Assembly (NCBI GenBank): GCA_945859605.1
Contig: OX243814.1
Location: forward strand, 28,648,885 to 28,712,884
Direction of reading: 5' to 3'
Origin: Lumbricus rubellus
Taxonomy: Eukaryota > Annelida > Clitellata > Crassiclitellata > Lumbricidae
DNA: 64,000 nucleotides
In this document: one piece after another, positions 53,640 through 63,160 of the stretch
Layout: each line of letters opens with the position of its first letter
How positions within the stretch are numbered: position 1 is the first letter of the stretch
The notes under the pieces: model-generated
Databases searched by the model: none
What the model was told of the DNA's origin: nothing
What the model saw: only the letters and a program-made list of their open reading frames with translations
Program-made: the position numbers and the translations under genes

Positions 53640-54359
53640 TAGCAACGACATTATAAACATTTCTTAACGTTACGCCGTTTCTAACAGGTGTCCTATTACA
53701 GAAAAATCAAAAAGTAGGGCCTATATATAATTATAGGCGGGGGGAAAGATTGTTCTGCTCAGTACGCAGGGCAGAATTTTAAATCCTCTACTCCCTTCCA
53801 TCCGCTACTCCTTCCGCTTCTCCATATCTGTCGTATGCATGCCTTTCATCTCTTCCTCCACTCGGTTCCTTTTCCTTAAATTCGTCTCGGCTTTTGTCCC
53901 TTTGTTCTTTTTTTGACCCTCCCCCAGTTTCAATCAATCTCAATCGGTCGTCCCTCTTTATTACTTTTCGACACACCCTTCCATCCCTTCATACGTTTCT
54001 TTTCTTTTCGTCCCCTTAGCCCATAACATTGTCTTTGTCCTCCTTTCTTCCTTTTTTCCCACATTCCTTCCTTACTTCCATATTTCCTTCCTTCCTTCCT
54101 TCCTACCGTCCTTCCTACGCTCCCTCCATCCTTCCTGTCGTCCTTCTATCCAACCTTCTTTCCTTTCTTTCTTCTTTCCTTCCTACTTTCATTGCACATT
54201 CCTCCGAAGAAGTCACAGCTGCATGAACAATAACAACACCACCAGAAAGATGATATCAGCATAGTCTAATTGCAACATTAGCGACATATAAACAATATAA
54301 CAGCAGCAGCAGCAACAACAGCAGTGTCACCAGCAGCAGCAGTTAACATGGCAGCAGCT
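53640..54359. repeat. Pyrimidine-rich stretch, (CCTT)n and (CAG)n
   Basis: CCTT-rich tract at about 54030-54190 and a short CAG/CAA array at 54302-54350 just downstream of the LRRN-like stop codon. Part is probably that gene's 3'UTR. Confidence 0.6.
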
Positions 54360-56837
54360 TCACGCCTCATAGGCTTCGAGCAGCGAAGTGCGCGAATTGG
54401 AGGCATTCGCCTGAATCACTGTTGTTGTCGTCATCGTCGACTGTTGCTGTTGAAAGAGTTCTCTCAGAGGGATGCTCAGCTTTCGCTCCGTCGACAGCGT
54501 CGTGTAGCTGCCGTGTCTAGACATCACCGCCGCACCACACCCCGGCATCCTTCCCAGCGAGCTATCCTTCTCCAAGCGGAACCCACGCGGCTCCCTGTAC
54601 GCTCTCCTCCTCCGCCTGAGCCTCCCAACGACGACGAGAACGAGGGTGACCGTCAGCACCAGAGCTACGACGCTCAGAACCTCTGCGGCCACGCTGTCGT
54701 CAAGTAGCGACGAGATTCCAACCCTGGACGCCGGGCGATAGTCCTTCGTCCACACCGATATGCAGCTGATCTTCTCCATCGTTCTATCGCTCTCTTCGGC
54801 CCTTTCGCACGCGATGCAGAACTCGTATGACGTCATCGGGTCAAGGTTCGTTACCGTAAACGCCCGCATGTACGGTCTCAGCGCGATCCTACCGTAATCG
54901 TTGTAATTGTCGCCCGTGGTGGCTACGGCAGTCGGTCTGTGTAGTATGACGTAGTTGGCTGTTGAAATGGTCGCATCTGTTCCGTTCCACGTCACGGACA
55001 CGAAATTCCATGAGATGCTTTTCAGGAGGATCTGCACACCGCTGGCGTAGATGGCGAGGCGAACGGACGCAGCGTCGTAGCCTTTAGGGTTCGACGCCAG
55101 ACACGTGTACGTTCCGTAGTCGGTGGGTTTCAGGTGGCTGACGGTGAGCGTTCCGATGGGGTCGAACCGGATCCGACTGTCGTTCGGCGTTCCGTTCACC
55201 ACTCGGCCGCTCGGTAGGATCCAGTGGATCTTGGGGAAGGGGAGTCCGATGGAACGACAGCGGAACGTGGCGCTGGAACCGATCTCGTGCAGAGCGGAAC
55301 CGACGAAGAGCGGAACGACGACCGGACGACAGTGTTCCGGCGTGGAACGGAAGTCGACGTTCCGCAGCGATACGGAACGCTTGTCGGCCGGACTGTCGCA
55401 GACGGGGACGTCCTCCCAACCGCTGGCGTTTCCGAACGTCCAGTTCCGGTGGTGCACCACGTGACTTGTCGTTGAACCACCACTTCCGGTTGTTTCGACG
55501 AACACATAACGGCTGATCCAGCGCGCGTTGCAATCGCAGTGCAACGGATTCTCCGAAATCCGGATCACCTCCAGATTGGGACTTGCGAGAACGAGATCCT
55601 CGGAAATAGCAGAGAGTCCATTACCGCGTAGATCGAGCACTCGTAGTCGACCCACCCTCGTCAGAGCCAGCGGATGTATGTAGACGAGCCGCGGGTTCTC
55701 GCACAACCTCAGCACTTCGAGGTCGTCAAGGTCGAAGAAGGCGCCCTCGTCGACGACGGTTAGGCGCGGCAGTCGGCAGAGGCTGAGCTCACGAACGGAG
55801 GACGAGGAGTGGAAGTCCCGTTGGGACAGACGATCGATGAGATTCCCGTCGAACGTGACGTCAGTGAGAGATCGCAGCGACGCCAGCGCCAACCCGCCGA
55901 CCGATCTGATGAAATTAAACGAGATATCGATCTTTCGCAATCGATCCAAGTTCGATAACGAATCCGATCGGAGGCGACTGATTTCGTTAGCTGCTGCCGG
56001 GGGCATCGTTCTCATGACGTTTTCCCCCACCGAGTTCGACGCCGACGGCGGAGGCGTCGGAGGCTTGACAACAGCGATCAGGCTGCTTGGGTCGCCGATC
56101 TGGCTATTATCGAATCTGGCGGAGGGGGTCAGGCCGCGTAGGGGAGAGTCGAATGTAGCGCTAGACAAACGGACGATCTGATTATTGCGGAGGGAGAGGT
56201 AGGCGAGACCGTCGAGCCCGGCAAAGCACCCGTCCTCCAAGATGCGAATCAGATTATGGGAGAGGTCGAGGAAAGACAACTTGGGGGCTCTGTCGAAGAC
56301 GCCGCGTTCCAGCGACTCGATGATGTTGTGGGCCAGGTCGAGGTACCTCAGAGACGTCCACGCTGCTGGAACGTCCATCAGAGGACGAAGACCTGAGATG
56401 TTGTTCAACGAGAGATCGAGGCGCTGGAGGGATTCCGACTGCGGCAGGAACCAGGTCCCTGACGCAGCGGAGATGGTGTTACCACGCAGGCTGATGGAAT
56501 GCGCTCCAGGCGGAATGTTCGATGGAAGAGAGGAGAGGTTGCGGTAGGAGCAATCGACCAAGGTCAAGCACCGACGGAAATCAACCCATCGATCCTCCAG
56601 GCGATCCTTTCCACACGAACATACAGTCGTTCCGCAGAGGACAGTCCACATAGAAACCGCCTGGAAGACTGTTGAGGAGGAGGAGGAGGAGGTGGAAGAG
56701 GAAGTGGATGCGGAAAACGAGGATGAAGATGGATGTGGTGGTAGGAGTGGGTGCAGGGATGAAGAGACGTCTGCGAGGTGAAGAAGAAGGACCGGAAGCA
56801 GATAAAGAATCATCTCACACACGTCGGCCATCAGCAA
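54360..56837 (-). CDS. LRRN: LRRN-type receptor: LRR, Ig, FN3, one TM
   Basis: Intronless 825-aa type I membrane protein. A hydrophobic signal peptide (about 1-27) is followed by a Ser/Pro-rich stretch, LRRNT cysteines (C68-C96) and LRRs at about 95-430 with LxxLDLSxNxI motifs. A low-complexity insert at 231-295 breaks the LRR run. LRRCT starts NPLHCDCNARW (C434, C436, C480, C503). A C2-type Ig domain (C527, W539, C579, YGTYTCLASN) and an FN3 domain (about 600-698) follow, then TM at 716-738. The tail contains SIPLRELF at 788-795, matching the SIPLNELY motif of vertebrate LRRN1-3; domain order and the Ig WxxPxG pattern also match. Family members are neuronal adhesion or signalling receptors. 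The exact vertebrate paralogue cannot be assigned. Coding GC is well above the surroundings. Two start Mets are possible (residues 1 and 3). Confidence 0.9.
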   Translation of the reverse strand: MLMADVCEMILYLLPVLLLHLADVSSSLHPLLPPHPSSSSFSASTSSSTSSSSSSTVFQAVSMWTVLCGTTVCSCGKDRLEDRWVDFRRCLTLVDCSYRNLSSLPSNIPPGAHSISLRGNTISAASGTWFLPQSESLQRLDLSLNNISGLRPLMDVPAAWTSLRYLDLAHNIIESLERGVFDRAPKLSFLDLSHNLIRILEDGCFAGLDGLAYLSLRNNQIVRLSSATFDSPLRGLTPSARFDNSQIGDPSSLIAVVKPPTPPPSASNSVGENVMRTMPPAAANEISRLRSDSLSNLDRLRKIDISFNFIRSVGGLALASLRSLTDVTFDGNLIDRLSQRDFHSSSSVRELSLCRLPRLTVVDEGAFFDLDDLEVLRLCENPRLVYIHPLALTRVGRLRVLDLRGNGLSAISEDLVLASPNLEVIRISENPLHCDCNARWISRYVFVETTGSGGSTTSHVVHHRNWTFGNASGWEDVPVCDSPADKRSVSLRNVDFRSTPEHCRPVVVPLFVGSALHEIGSSATFRCRSIGLPFPKIHWILPSGRVVNGTPNDSRIRFDPIGTLTVSHLKPTDYGTYTCLASNPKGYDAASVRLAIYASGVQILLKSISWNFVSVTWNGTDATISTANYVILHRPTAVATTGDNYNDYGRIALRPYMRAFTVTNLDPMTSYEFCIACERAEESDRTMEKISCISVWTKDYRPASRVGISSLLDDSVAAEVLSVVALVLTVTLVLVVVGRLRRRRRAYREPRGFRLEKDSSLGRMPGCGAAVMSRHGSYTTLSTERKLSIPLRELFQQQQSTMTTTTVIQANASNSRTSLLEAYEA

Positions 56838-56984
56838 CAGCGTTCATGTGGAAAATGGTCCTGAAAGATGAATTTTGCAACAACGGCTATTAGTAGATAG
56901 ATATTCGTTGTCATGGTGACGATGAGCATCGCAACTTATCATCGGCATCACAGTCTACATCGCCACTCTGCAGCCATCGTCGTC

Positions 56985-57196
56985 GTCGTCGTCATCGTTG
57001 TCGTCATCGTCATCATCATCATCGTCATCATCACCATCGCCACCACCATCGCCAACATCATCATCGTCATCGTCGTCGTCGTCATCGTCATCGTTGTCGT
57101 CATCGTCATCATCATCATCGTCATCATCACCCTCGCCACCACCATCGCCAACATCATCATCGTCATCGTCGTCGTCGTCATCATCATCACCATCGC

Positions 57197-57263
<67 letters not shown>

Positions 57264-57290
57264 GTCATCGTCATCATCATAGTCATCGTC
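56985..57290. repeat. (ATC/GTC)n microsatellite upstream of LRRN-like gene
   Basis: About 300 bp of trinucleotide repeats, including a near-exact internal duplication of a roughly 110-bp block (CATCGCCACCACCATCGCC occurs once and a CTCGCC variant once). It begins about 150 bp upstream of the LRRN-like start codon. Confidence 0.88.
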
Positions 57291-57675
57291 ATCCCATAGC
57301 CCAATAACAAGCACCACCACGACCAGCACCACTCCTAACCCATCGATCTGCACCAACGCTAAATCCGATTGAGGACGAAACATGGCAGAACACGCCACCT
57401 CCATCCGTCTCATAATACGCTAAGCCAGGATCCAAAGAGCCTCCACTAGTATAGGTGCTTGGGGTCCATGAAGGTGACCAGCAGATCGTAAGTTCCAATT
57501 AGAGTCGCCACCAACACAGGATTGTCGCGCTGTATTAGCTATGCAACGGCCAAATCCCAGCGGCGTTTCCTGGAATTTAACAATCCACAATATTTTCCGC
57601 TCAGCTGGTTTATTGCATTGTATCCAGCCAAAATAGACGAAAAGCGCAATCAGGCCAAAGGAGGGAAGAGTCAAC

Positions 57676-58013
57676 ATGTGTGGAAGTCAACATGTGTGGA
57701 AGTCAACATGTGTGGAGGTCAACATGTGAGGAAGTCAACATGTGTGGAGGTCAACATGTGAGGAAGTCAACATGTGTGGAAGTCAACATGTGTGGAAGTC
57801 AACATGTGTGTGAGTCAACATTTGCGGAAGTCAACATGTGTGGAAGTCAACATGTGTGGAGGTCAACATGTGTGGAAGTCAACATGATTGTGTGGAAGTC
57901 AGCATGTGTGTAAGTCAACATGTGTGTGAGTCAACATGTGTGGAAGTCAATTTGTGTGGAAGTCAACATGTGTGGTAGTCAACATGTGTGGATGTCAACA
58001 TGTGTGGAAGTCG

Positions 58014-58015
<2 letters not shown>
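57676..58015. repeat. 16-bp minisatellite GTCAACATGTGTGGAA
   Basis: About 21 units, 16 bp each with G/A and GAGG/GTGA variants. It runs directly into a (TG)n array at 58014-58056. Confidence 0.92.
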
Positions 58016-58059
<44 letters not shown>

Positions 58060-58360
58060 ATATCAGGCAACCAGCGTTATTTTAGCTGCAACACTAAATT
58101 TTATTCCTGTTCTTTGTTTTTATTCCCCTCTCGTCGTTAATGTTCTTGCTTTAGTTCCTCTTTATAAACAAATGATTTTTTCTTGAATAATTTCACTTCA
58201 AATATATGAAAAACCATTTTATCACCAGTTCTAGTTCCAGAAAACTTATATTAGTAGGCTATAGTTCTACTTCCACTTTTACTAGTTCGAGAAAATTTAT
58301 ATTAGTATAGTACCACTTCCGCTTCTACTTATTAGAATGTAATGTGATGTAATGTATTTA
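58060..58360. other. No gene; CTTCCACTTCTAC-type degenerate repeat
   Basis: Repeated CTAGTTC...GAAAA(C/T)TTATATTAGTA and ACTTCCACTTCTACT words between 58220 and 58480. Confidence 0.5.
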
Positions 58361-58362
58361 GT

Positions 58363-58412
58363 AATTTCTATAGCGCCGCTCACAGCCGAGGTCATTCAGT
58401 AGCGCTCCCACT
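58363..58412 (-). mobile_element. Solo LINE/SINE tail
   Basis: Minus-strand GGGAGCGCTACTGAATG...GGCGCTATAGAAAT. Confidence 0.6.
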
Positions 58413-58479
58413 TCCACTTCTACTAAGCCTAATAGTAGTTACACTTCCACTTCTGCTTCAACTTCTACTTGCAGTTCTC

Positions 58480-59650
58480 ACAAAAATATCTTGCGCGAAC
58501 TATTAGTGTCTATCTAGTAATAGGCCTATTATATTGAAAATTTTATTTCTATTCTGTTGTCCGTTCCAGACTTATTTTTCATTGCAGTGACAGAGACAAA
58601 AGTAAGAGCAGCACACGAAGGAAGTTGATGGCACGGACAATTCTTCGATTGTAGTCACAAACGGAATGCAAACAGCTGACGTGAGTTATAGCGAAAGATG
58701 ACAGTACTGTTGATTGATACAAGCGGTTCTACTGGACGCTGTATTGAAGGAAGAAAATAATTATATTCGAAACGTTTTCGGTGTGTCAATGGGAATTAAC
58801 AGCCACGAACTACATGTATATAGGCTATCATGATAGTTAAGTACTTAAGGTAGCCTGCATGTACCTATCGTTAAAGATAGAACAGAGAACATTATGAAGT
58901 ATAGCCTTGGTGCTTAGGTCATCACAACATACATGCAAATGAAGATAACAACATACATGCATATGAAGATAACAACATACATGCAGATGAAGTGGGTGAC
59001 ATATACTACATGTACATAAGTTTTCGGAATGAATGAACTTAAAACAGAACCCGTCAGAATGCTCCAACAGAGTTGCATCAACAACAACAACAACAGCAAC
59101 AACAACAACAACAACCTACCTTCTGTTTAACTCTCGCGTCACCTAAGCTCGAACAACCCCGATTATAACAAAAAGACCGATTATTACTCCAAACGTTCAT
59201 CCAACCGTTGACTCTTCAACGCGCTTTCTGTCGTCGACGGCGATTAAAAACGGCTACAGTTCAATGTTGGCGCCACCGTAGACTGCGATCGTTGCGCCCT
59301 CTATGATCGCTCATCGACCGACTATAGCAGCTGCAGTTGCATGCTGGTTCATTGGGCAGCAGCCGGGTCTCTCTCTGCTTCGGCAACCATCGGATGTCTT
59401 CGGAAACAATCGCTGCTTTGCGGTCATCGATGACCGTTGATGGCCGGCTGTCGATGCCGTCGGCGGACGGGCGGACGGGGGCGGGCGGGTGCTGCGGAGG
59501 GCTCGATCGGGTTGTTGGTGGTCGTTTGGCGGAGGAATTGGAACATGCGCGGATGTTATATTCAGTTGGTTGTTGTCTGATGAAGTCGGATATCAAAGCG
59601 GCCTCTCTCTTGATATGACTCGTAAACAGCTCCACGGGACTTCTATTATC
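58480..59650. promoter_or_regulatory. GC-rich stretch, possible LRRN-like upstream region
   Basis: 59200-59560 is GC- and CpG-rich compared with its flanks, 2.4-2.8 kb upstream of the intronless receptor, and could hold a non-coding first exon or promoter. A CAACAA array lies at 59080-59117. This is inferred from composition only. The 124-aa minus ORF shows no domain. Confidence 0.25.
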
Positions 59651-59654
59651 CCTA

Positions 59655-59990
59655 TCTATCTGTCTGTCTCTCTGTTTGCTTGTTTGTCTGTCTGTCTGTC
59701 TGCCTGTGTTTCTGCCTTCCGGTCTCTTTTTCTTCCTTTCCTTTTCCCTCTCTGTCTGTCTCTGTCTGTCTGCCTTTCTCTTTCTCTTTCTCTATCTCTT
59801 TCTCTTTCTCTCTATCTGTCTCTCTTTCTGTCTCTCTGTCTCTCTGTCTCTCTGTCTGTCTGTCTCTCTGTCTCTCTGTCTCTCTGTCTGTCTCTCTGTC
59901 TGTCTCTCTGTCTGTCTCTGAGTCTCTCTGTCTCTCTGTCTGTCTCTCTGTCTCTCTGTCTCTCTGTCTCTCTCTCTCCCCTCTCTCTCT
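59655..59990. repeat. (CTGTCTCT)n pyrimidine tract
   Basis: CTGTCTCT/CTCTGTCTGT satellite about 335 bp long. The ORFs within it on both strands are artefacts. Confidence 0.9.
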
Positions 59991-60049
59991 GCGGATGTCT
60001 GTAATAATATACAGTCGTGCACGCGTCTGCAAATGAAAGCATACAGCCG

Positions 60050-60310
60050 CATGCAAAGCTCGCGAAAGACGACGTTGCCGGTGAGAGAGTGATTCTTCAA
60101 TTTTATTCACAAAATATGGAGAGTAACATCAGGAAGATGCGACTAGAGTGGATGAGACACGTGATAAGAATGGATCAGGACAGAAGAGTTAAACAAGCAA
60201 CGACGAACTGGGTGTCAGAGGTGAGCCGCGAAAGAGGGAGTATTAGAAAAAAACTGGATGGAGACTGCAGTAGCCTATACAAGAGGATTTTCGTTGTCTG
60301 GATACCTTAG
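60050..60310 (+). mobile_element. LINE fragment, RTE-like C-terminal motif
   Basis: Frame contains RLEWMRHVIRMDQDRRVKQA, the (R)RLxWxGHVxRMD motif typical of the C-terminal end of RTE/BovB-like and related LINE proteins. Only this segment remains; unrelated to the WERF/GSASE LINE tails. Confidence 0.65.
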
Positions 60311-61200
60311 AGGCTAGAGCACACTTTTTAGAGGAGCTTATAAATTTTCAGGCCGTGCAAAGTCTGCCCAAAATGCCATCGAGAATGCGGCAATTCTGCC
60401 TGACTATTAGGCTATAATGAAATGTTATTCGAACTGTTATCGAGTGATTTTCGGAGCTTGAGGTGACTTTTAGAGCACCGCCAGAAAATCGTGAGCAGTA
60501 GCCTATATAATAACGACTTAGGGGGCTGGATTACAACGAGCACACTCAGAAATAATTCAAAAATTCTTTAAAAAAAGTCTTGACGCCTTTGACGACATTT
60601 TCATTTCCCCTCGATATCCCTGTTCTCAGGTCTCAAAGTGTGACTGGGTGGTCCGTATAACTCAACAAACATCATCGATCCCATTCCCTCATTTATTATT
60701 AAGCAGCCAAACGAACTGCTTCACCCTTGCAACTCCCACCCCACCCCACCCCCTAAGTCGTTGGTTATATACTCAGCCAGATTTTGTTTTCCTTATATAT
60801 GTATATGTGTGCGTGTGTGCGTGTGGGTGGGTGTGTGTTTAGGTGTGTGTGTGGGGGTGTGTGTGGGTGTGTGGGTGGGTGTGAGTATATAATAGTAGTA
60901 TATTTTGAACTTGCATAATTATAAAAGAATAAGCATACACTTAAGCAAATCTTTCGTATATAATCATTGTCTGATAGCCTACTATACATGTAGATCTACC
61001 CGTGGTGAAGACTGAAGAGCACTATTATTATTAGATCTGTTGCATGCTTTCATCAGTAAAATATACAAGTTGCAACAGCGAATCTATATGACATTGTATG
61101 TACGCACTCAAGGACATATTTTTATAGCGACTTTTTCTGTTATATTACTTTGAGCAGATGATCATATCTAAATATATCTGTTGTATGCATTATATATGAC
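60311..61200. other. No gene; short TG array
   Basis: CAAAGTGTGACTGGGTGGTC at about 60635 resembles the left end of the 26670 MITE. GTGTGGGTGG-type repeats lie at 60807-60880. Confidence 0.5.
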
Positions 61201-61584
61201 GTGCGACGTGTTACTCACGTCCATATATTATCTCCTCTCTCTCTCTCGTCATCGTTAGGGTTTCTCCTTCCCATGCATAAGCCGTTAGCGGATTTTCCCG
61301 TCATGTCCATCATTGCTACACGATTCGAGGCAACTATCTGTCGGTACAATCTGTCAAATCAGACAATTCTTATGTGCGGACAATTGGCTTCGTTCTCTCG
61401 GCACCATATAATGACGGGATCTGTGTCTCGTTTCATCTCGTGGACTTCCTCCATTTTTTTCTCGTGAAAATCTATGTTTTTTTTCTCCAATGTCTCTCCA
61501 TTCGTTTTTTCGTTGTGTCTTGTTCTTTTGCTGCATGCACCTGCCTCGTCTCCATTCTTCCAGCCCGTTTCCGCCTATAAATCT

Positions 61585-61920
61585 CTTCTCTGTCTCTTTT
61601 TGTGTGTCGCTGTGTGTCTCTTTGTCTGTCTGTCTGTCTTCGTCACTCTGTCTCTGTCTGTCGCTCTGTCCCTGTCTCTCTGTCTCTTTTTCTCTGTCTG
61701 TTTCTCTGCCTCTGTCTCTCTTTCTTTCTCAATCTGTCTCTTTGTCGCTCTTTCTTTGTCTGTGTCTCTCTTTATCTCTTTCTCTCTGTCTCTCTTTCAT
61801 TGCCTCTCTGTCTCTCTGCCTCTGTTTCTCTTTCACTGTCTGTCTGTCTTTCTTTCTGTCTGTCTCTCTGTCTCTGCCTATGTTTCTCTTTCTCTGTCTG
61901 TCTCTCTTCACTCTGCAATC
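61585..61920. repeat. (CTGTCTCT)n/(TTTCTCT) pyrimidine tract
   Basis: Second pyrimidine satellite, like that at 59.7 kb. The 315-aa plus ORF covering it is low-complexity Ser/Leu/Cys and not a gene. Confidence 0.88.
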
Positions 61921-62234
61921 TTCTTCTTTTCATGTTCTTCTTCTCCCCCCCCCATCCCATATAGTCCTACTCTTCGCCTCTCTATAAATTTTCTTTCCGC
62001 TCTCTATAATCTTCTCTCCCCTATTCCTCTTTCCCCTCGACCTTTTCTCCCTTCCATCCGTTTCTCTCCTCTTCCTCTCTGTCTTGTCTCTCTCCACTCA
62101 CCACTTTGTCACACACCAATGCATTCATCACTGCTCTATATTCTATTTACACCGGACGAAACGGAGACAGACCATACATCAGCAGGCGATAATGCGAACA
62201 TATACTTCCGCGAAAATACAGGCCATATATATCG

Positions 62235-62300
62235 AACAGAGAGACAGACAGAGAGACAGAAAGACAGACAGACAGACAGACGGACAGAAAGACATGACAA
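62235..62300. repeat. (GACA)n microsatellite
   Basis: AGACAGAGAGACAG array, complement of the CTGTCT motif seen elsewhere. Confidence 0.85.
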
Positions 62301-62449
62301 AGCGCCAATGCACTTCCGATCACTAATCACAGAGTACTCGCGTATATACAGCAGCTGCTGCCAAACAATAGGCTGCGACCACAGCCGCATAAATAACAAA
62401 AACTTAATGAGGCGAAAGTAGGCTTATAATAATTTAAATACAATAAGCT

Positions 62450-62580
62450 CTACAGTTGAGTTGGCGCATTGGATAAGACACTGGCATGGAGGTCAGCGGA
62501 CTCGAGTTCGAATCTTTCAGGTTCTATCAGAAAGATCCAGAAGAGTTGTGCTGTCCTTGAGCCATATGGTCATCGTCACC
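62450..62580 (+). mobile_element. Second tRNA-derived SINE type
   Basis: Box A-like TTGGCGCATTGGATAAG and box B GAGTTCGAATCT about 35 bp apart. The head matches the copy at 12.4 kb. Confidence 0.6.
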
Positions 62581-62589
62581 GGTCGATAA

Positions 62590-62911
62590 CAGGGCTGTAC
62601 TCAGAACTTTTGAGGTGAGTACATGTGCACGCTACCGCCGGAAAAATTACCCGCCCGAAATTATTTTCGCCAATTTCTCGTCCCAAAAAACTGATGACCT
62701 TTTTTTAAGTAACCCGGGCGAAAATTTTCCCCTAAGTTGCCAATTTACCGTCCCAAAAAACCTGATGACCTTTTTTCAGCGTATGCCTCTGTACCCTGGT
62801 TTTTACCCGCTCTCCCCTATACCTGGTTTTCTGGAGGCGAGTATACGATGCCGTTTTTCTCGGAGGTGAGTATACGCCGTATACCCGCGTATACCCTTGA
62901 GTACAGCCCTG
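62590..62911. mobile_element. TIR element CAGGGCTGTACTCA, 322 bp
   Basis: TIRs CAGGGCTGTACTCA and TGAGTACAGCCCTG are exact complements. GGTCGAT occurs close to both ends but offset by 2-3 bp, so no clean 8-bp TSD. Interior has CCCGAAA/GTCCCAAAAAA-CTGATGACC direct repeats similar in style to the 26917 MITE. Confidence 0.7.
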
Positions 62912-63158
62912 CATGGTCGATTTTCATTTTTCCCCGTGGTACATGCAATTTCATTTAAAACGGATGATGTTGTAAGCCATGATTCTCAACAACTTGAATC
63001 GAGTTTTACATTGTATGCCTATATCCTAAAGGATACCATATATAATTTATATATACATTATATATATATATATAATATGACAAGAGCAACTATATATATA
63101 TACATTATATATATATATAAATAAATAGGTATGTGGATGTAGGTTAGATATTTTTATA
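62912..63158. repeat. (TA)n-rich stretch
   Basis: TATATA runs at 63057-63120 just before the mariner-type element. Confidence 0.8.
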
Positions 63159-63160
63159 TA

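Noticed and set aside
55123..55533. ORFs of 83-149 aa on both strands inside the LRRN-like gene
   Set aside because: GC-rich shadow frames of the 825-aa coding sequence.
57676..58015. CRISPR-like regular repeat
   Set aside because: Units are contiguous with no spacers, and the context is animal DNA; it is a minisatellite.
59261..59635. 124-aa minus ORF upstream of the LRRN-like gene
   Set aside because: GC-rich, no domain, no conserved motif; more likely 5' non-coding sequence.
61474..62421. 315-aa plus ORF
   Set aside because: Low-complexity Ser/Leu/Cys translation of CTGTCTCT repeats; not a membrane protein.
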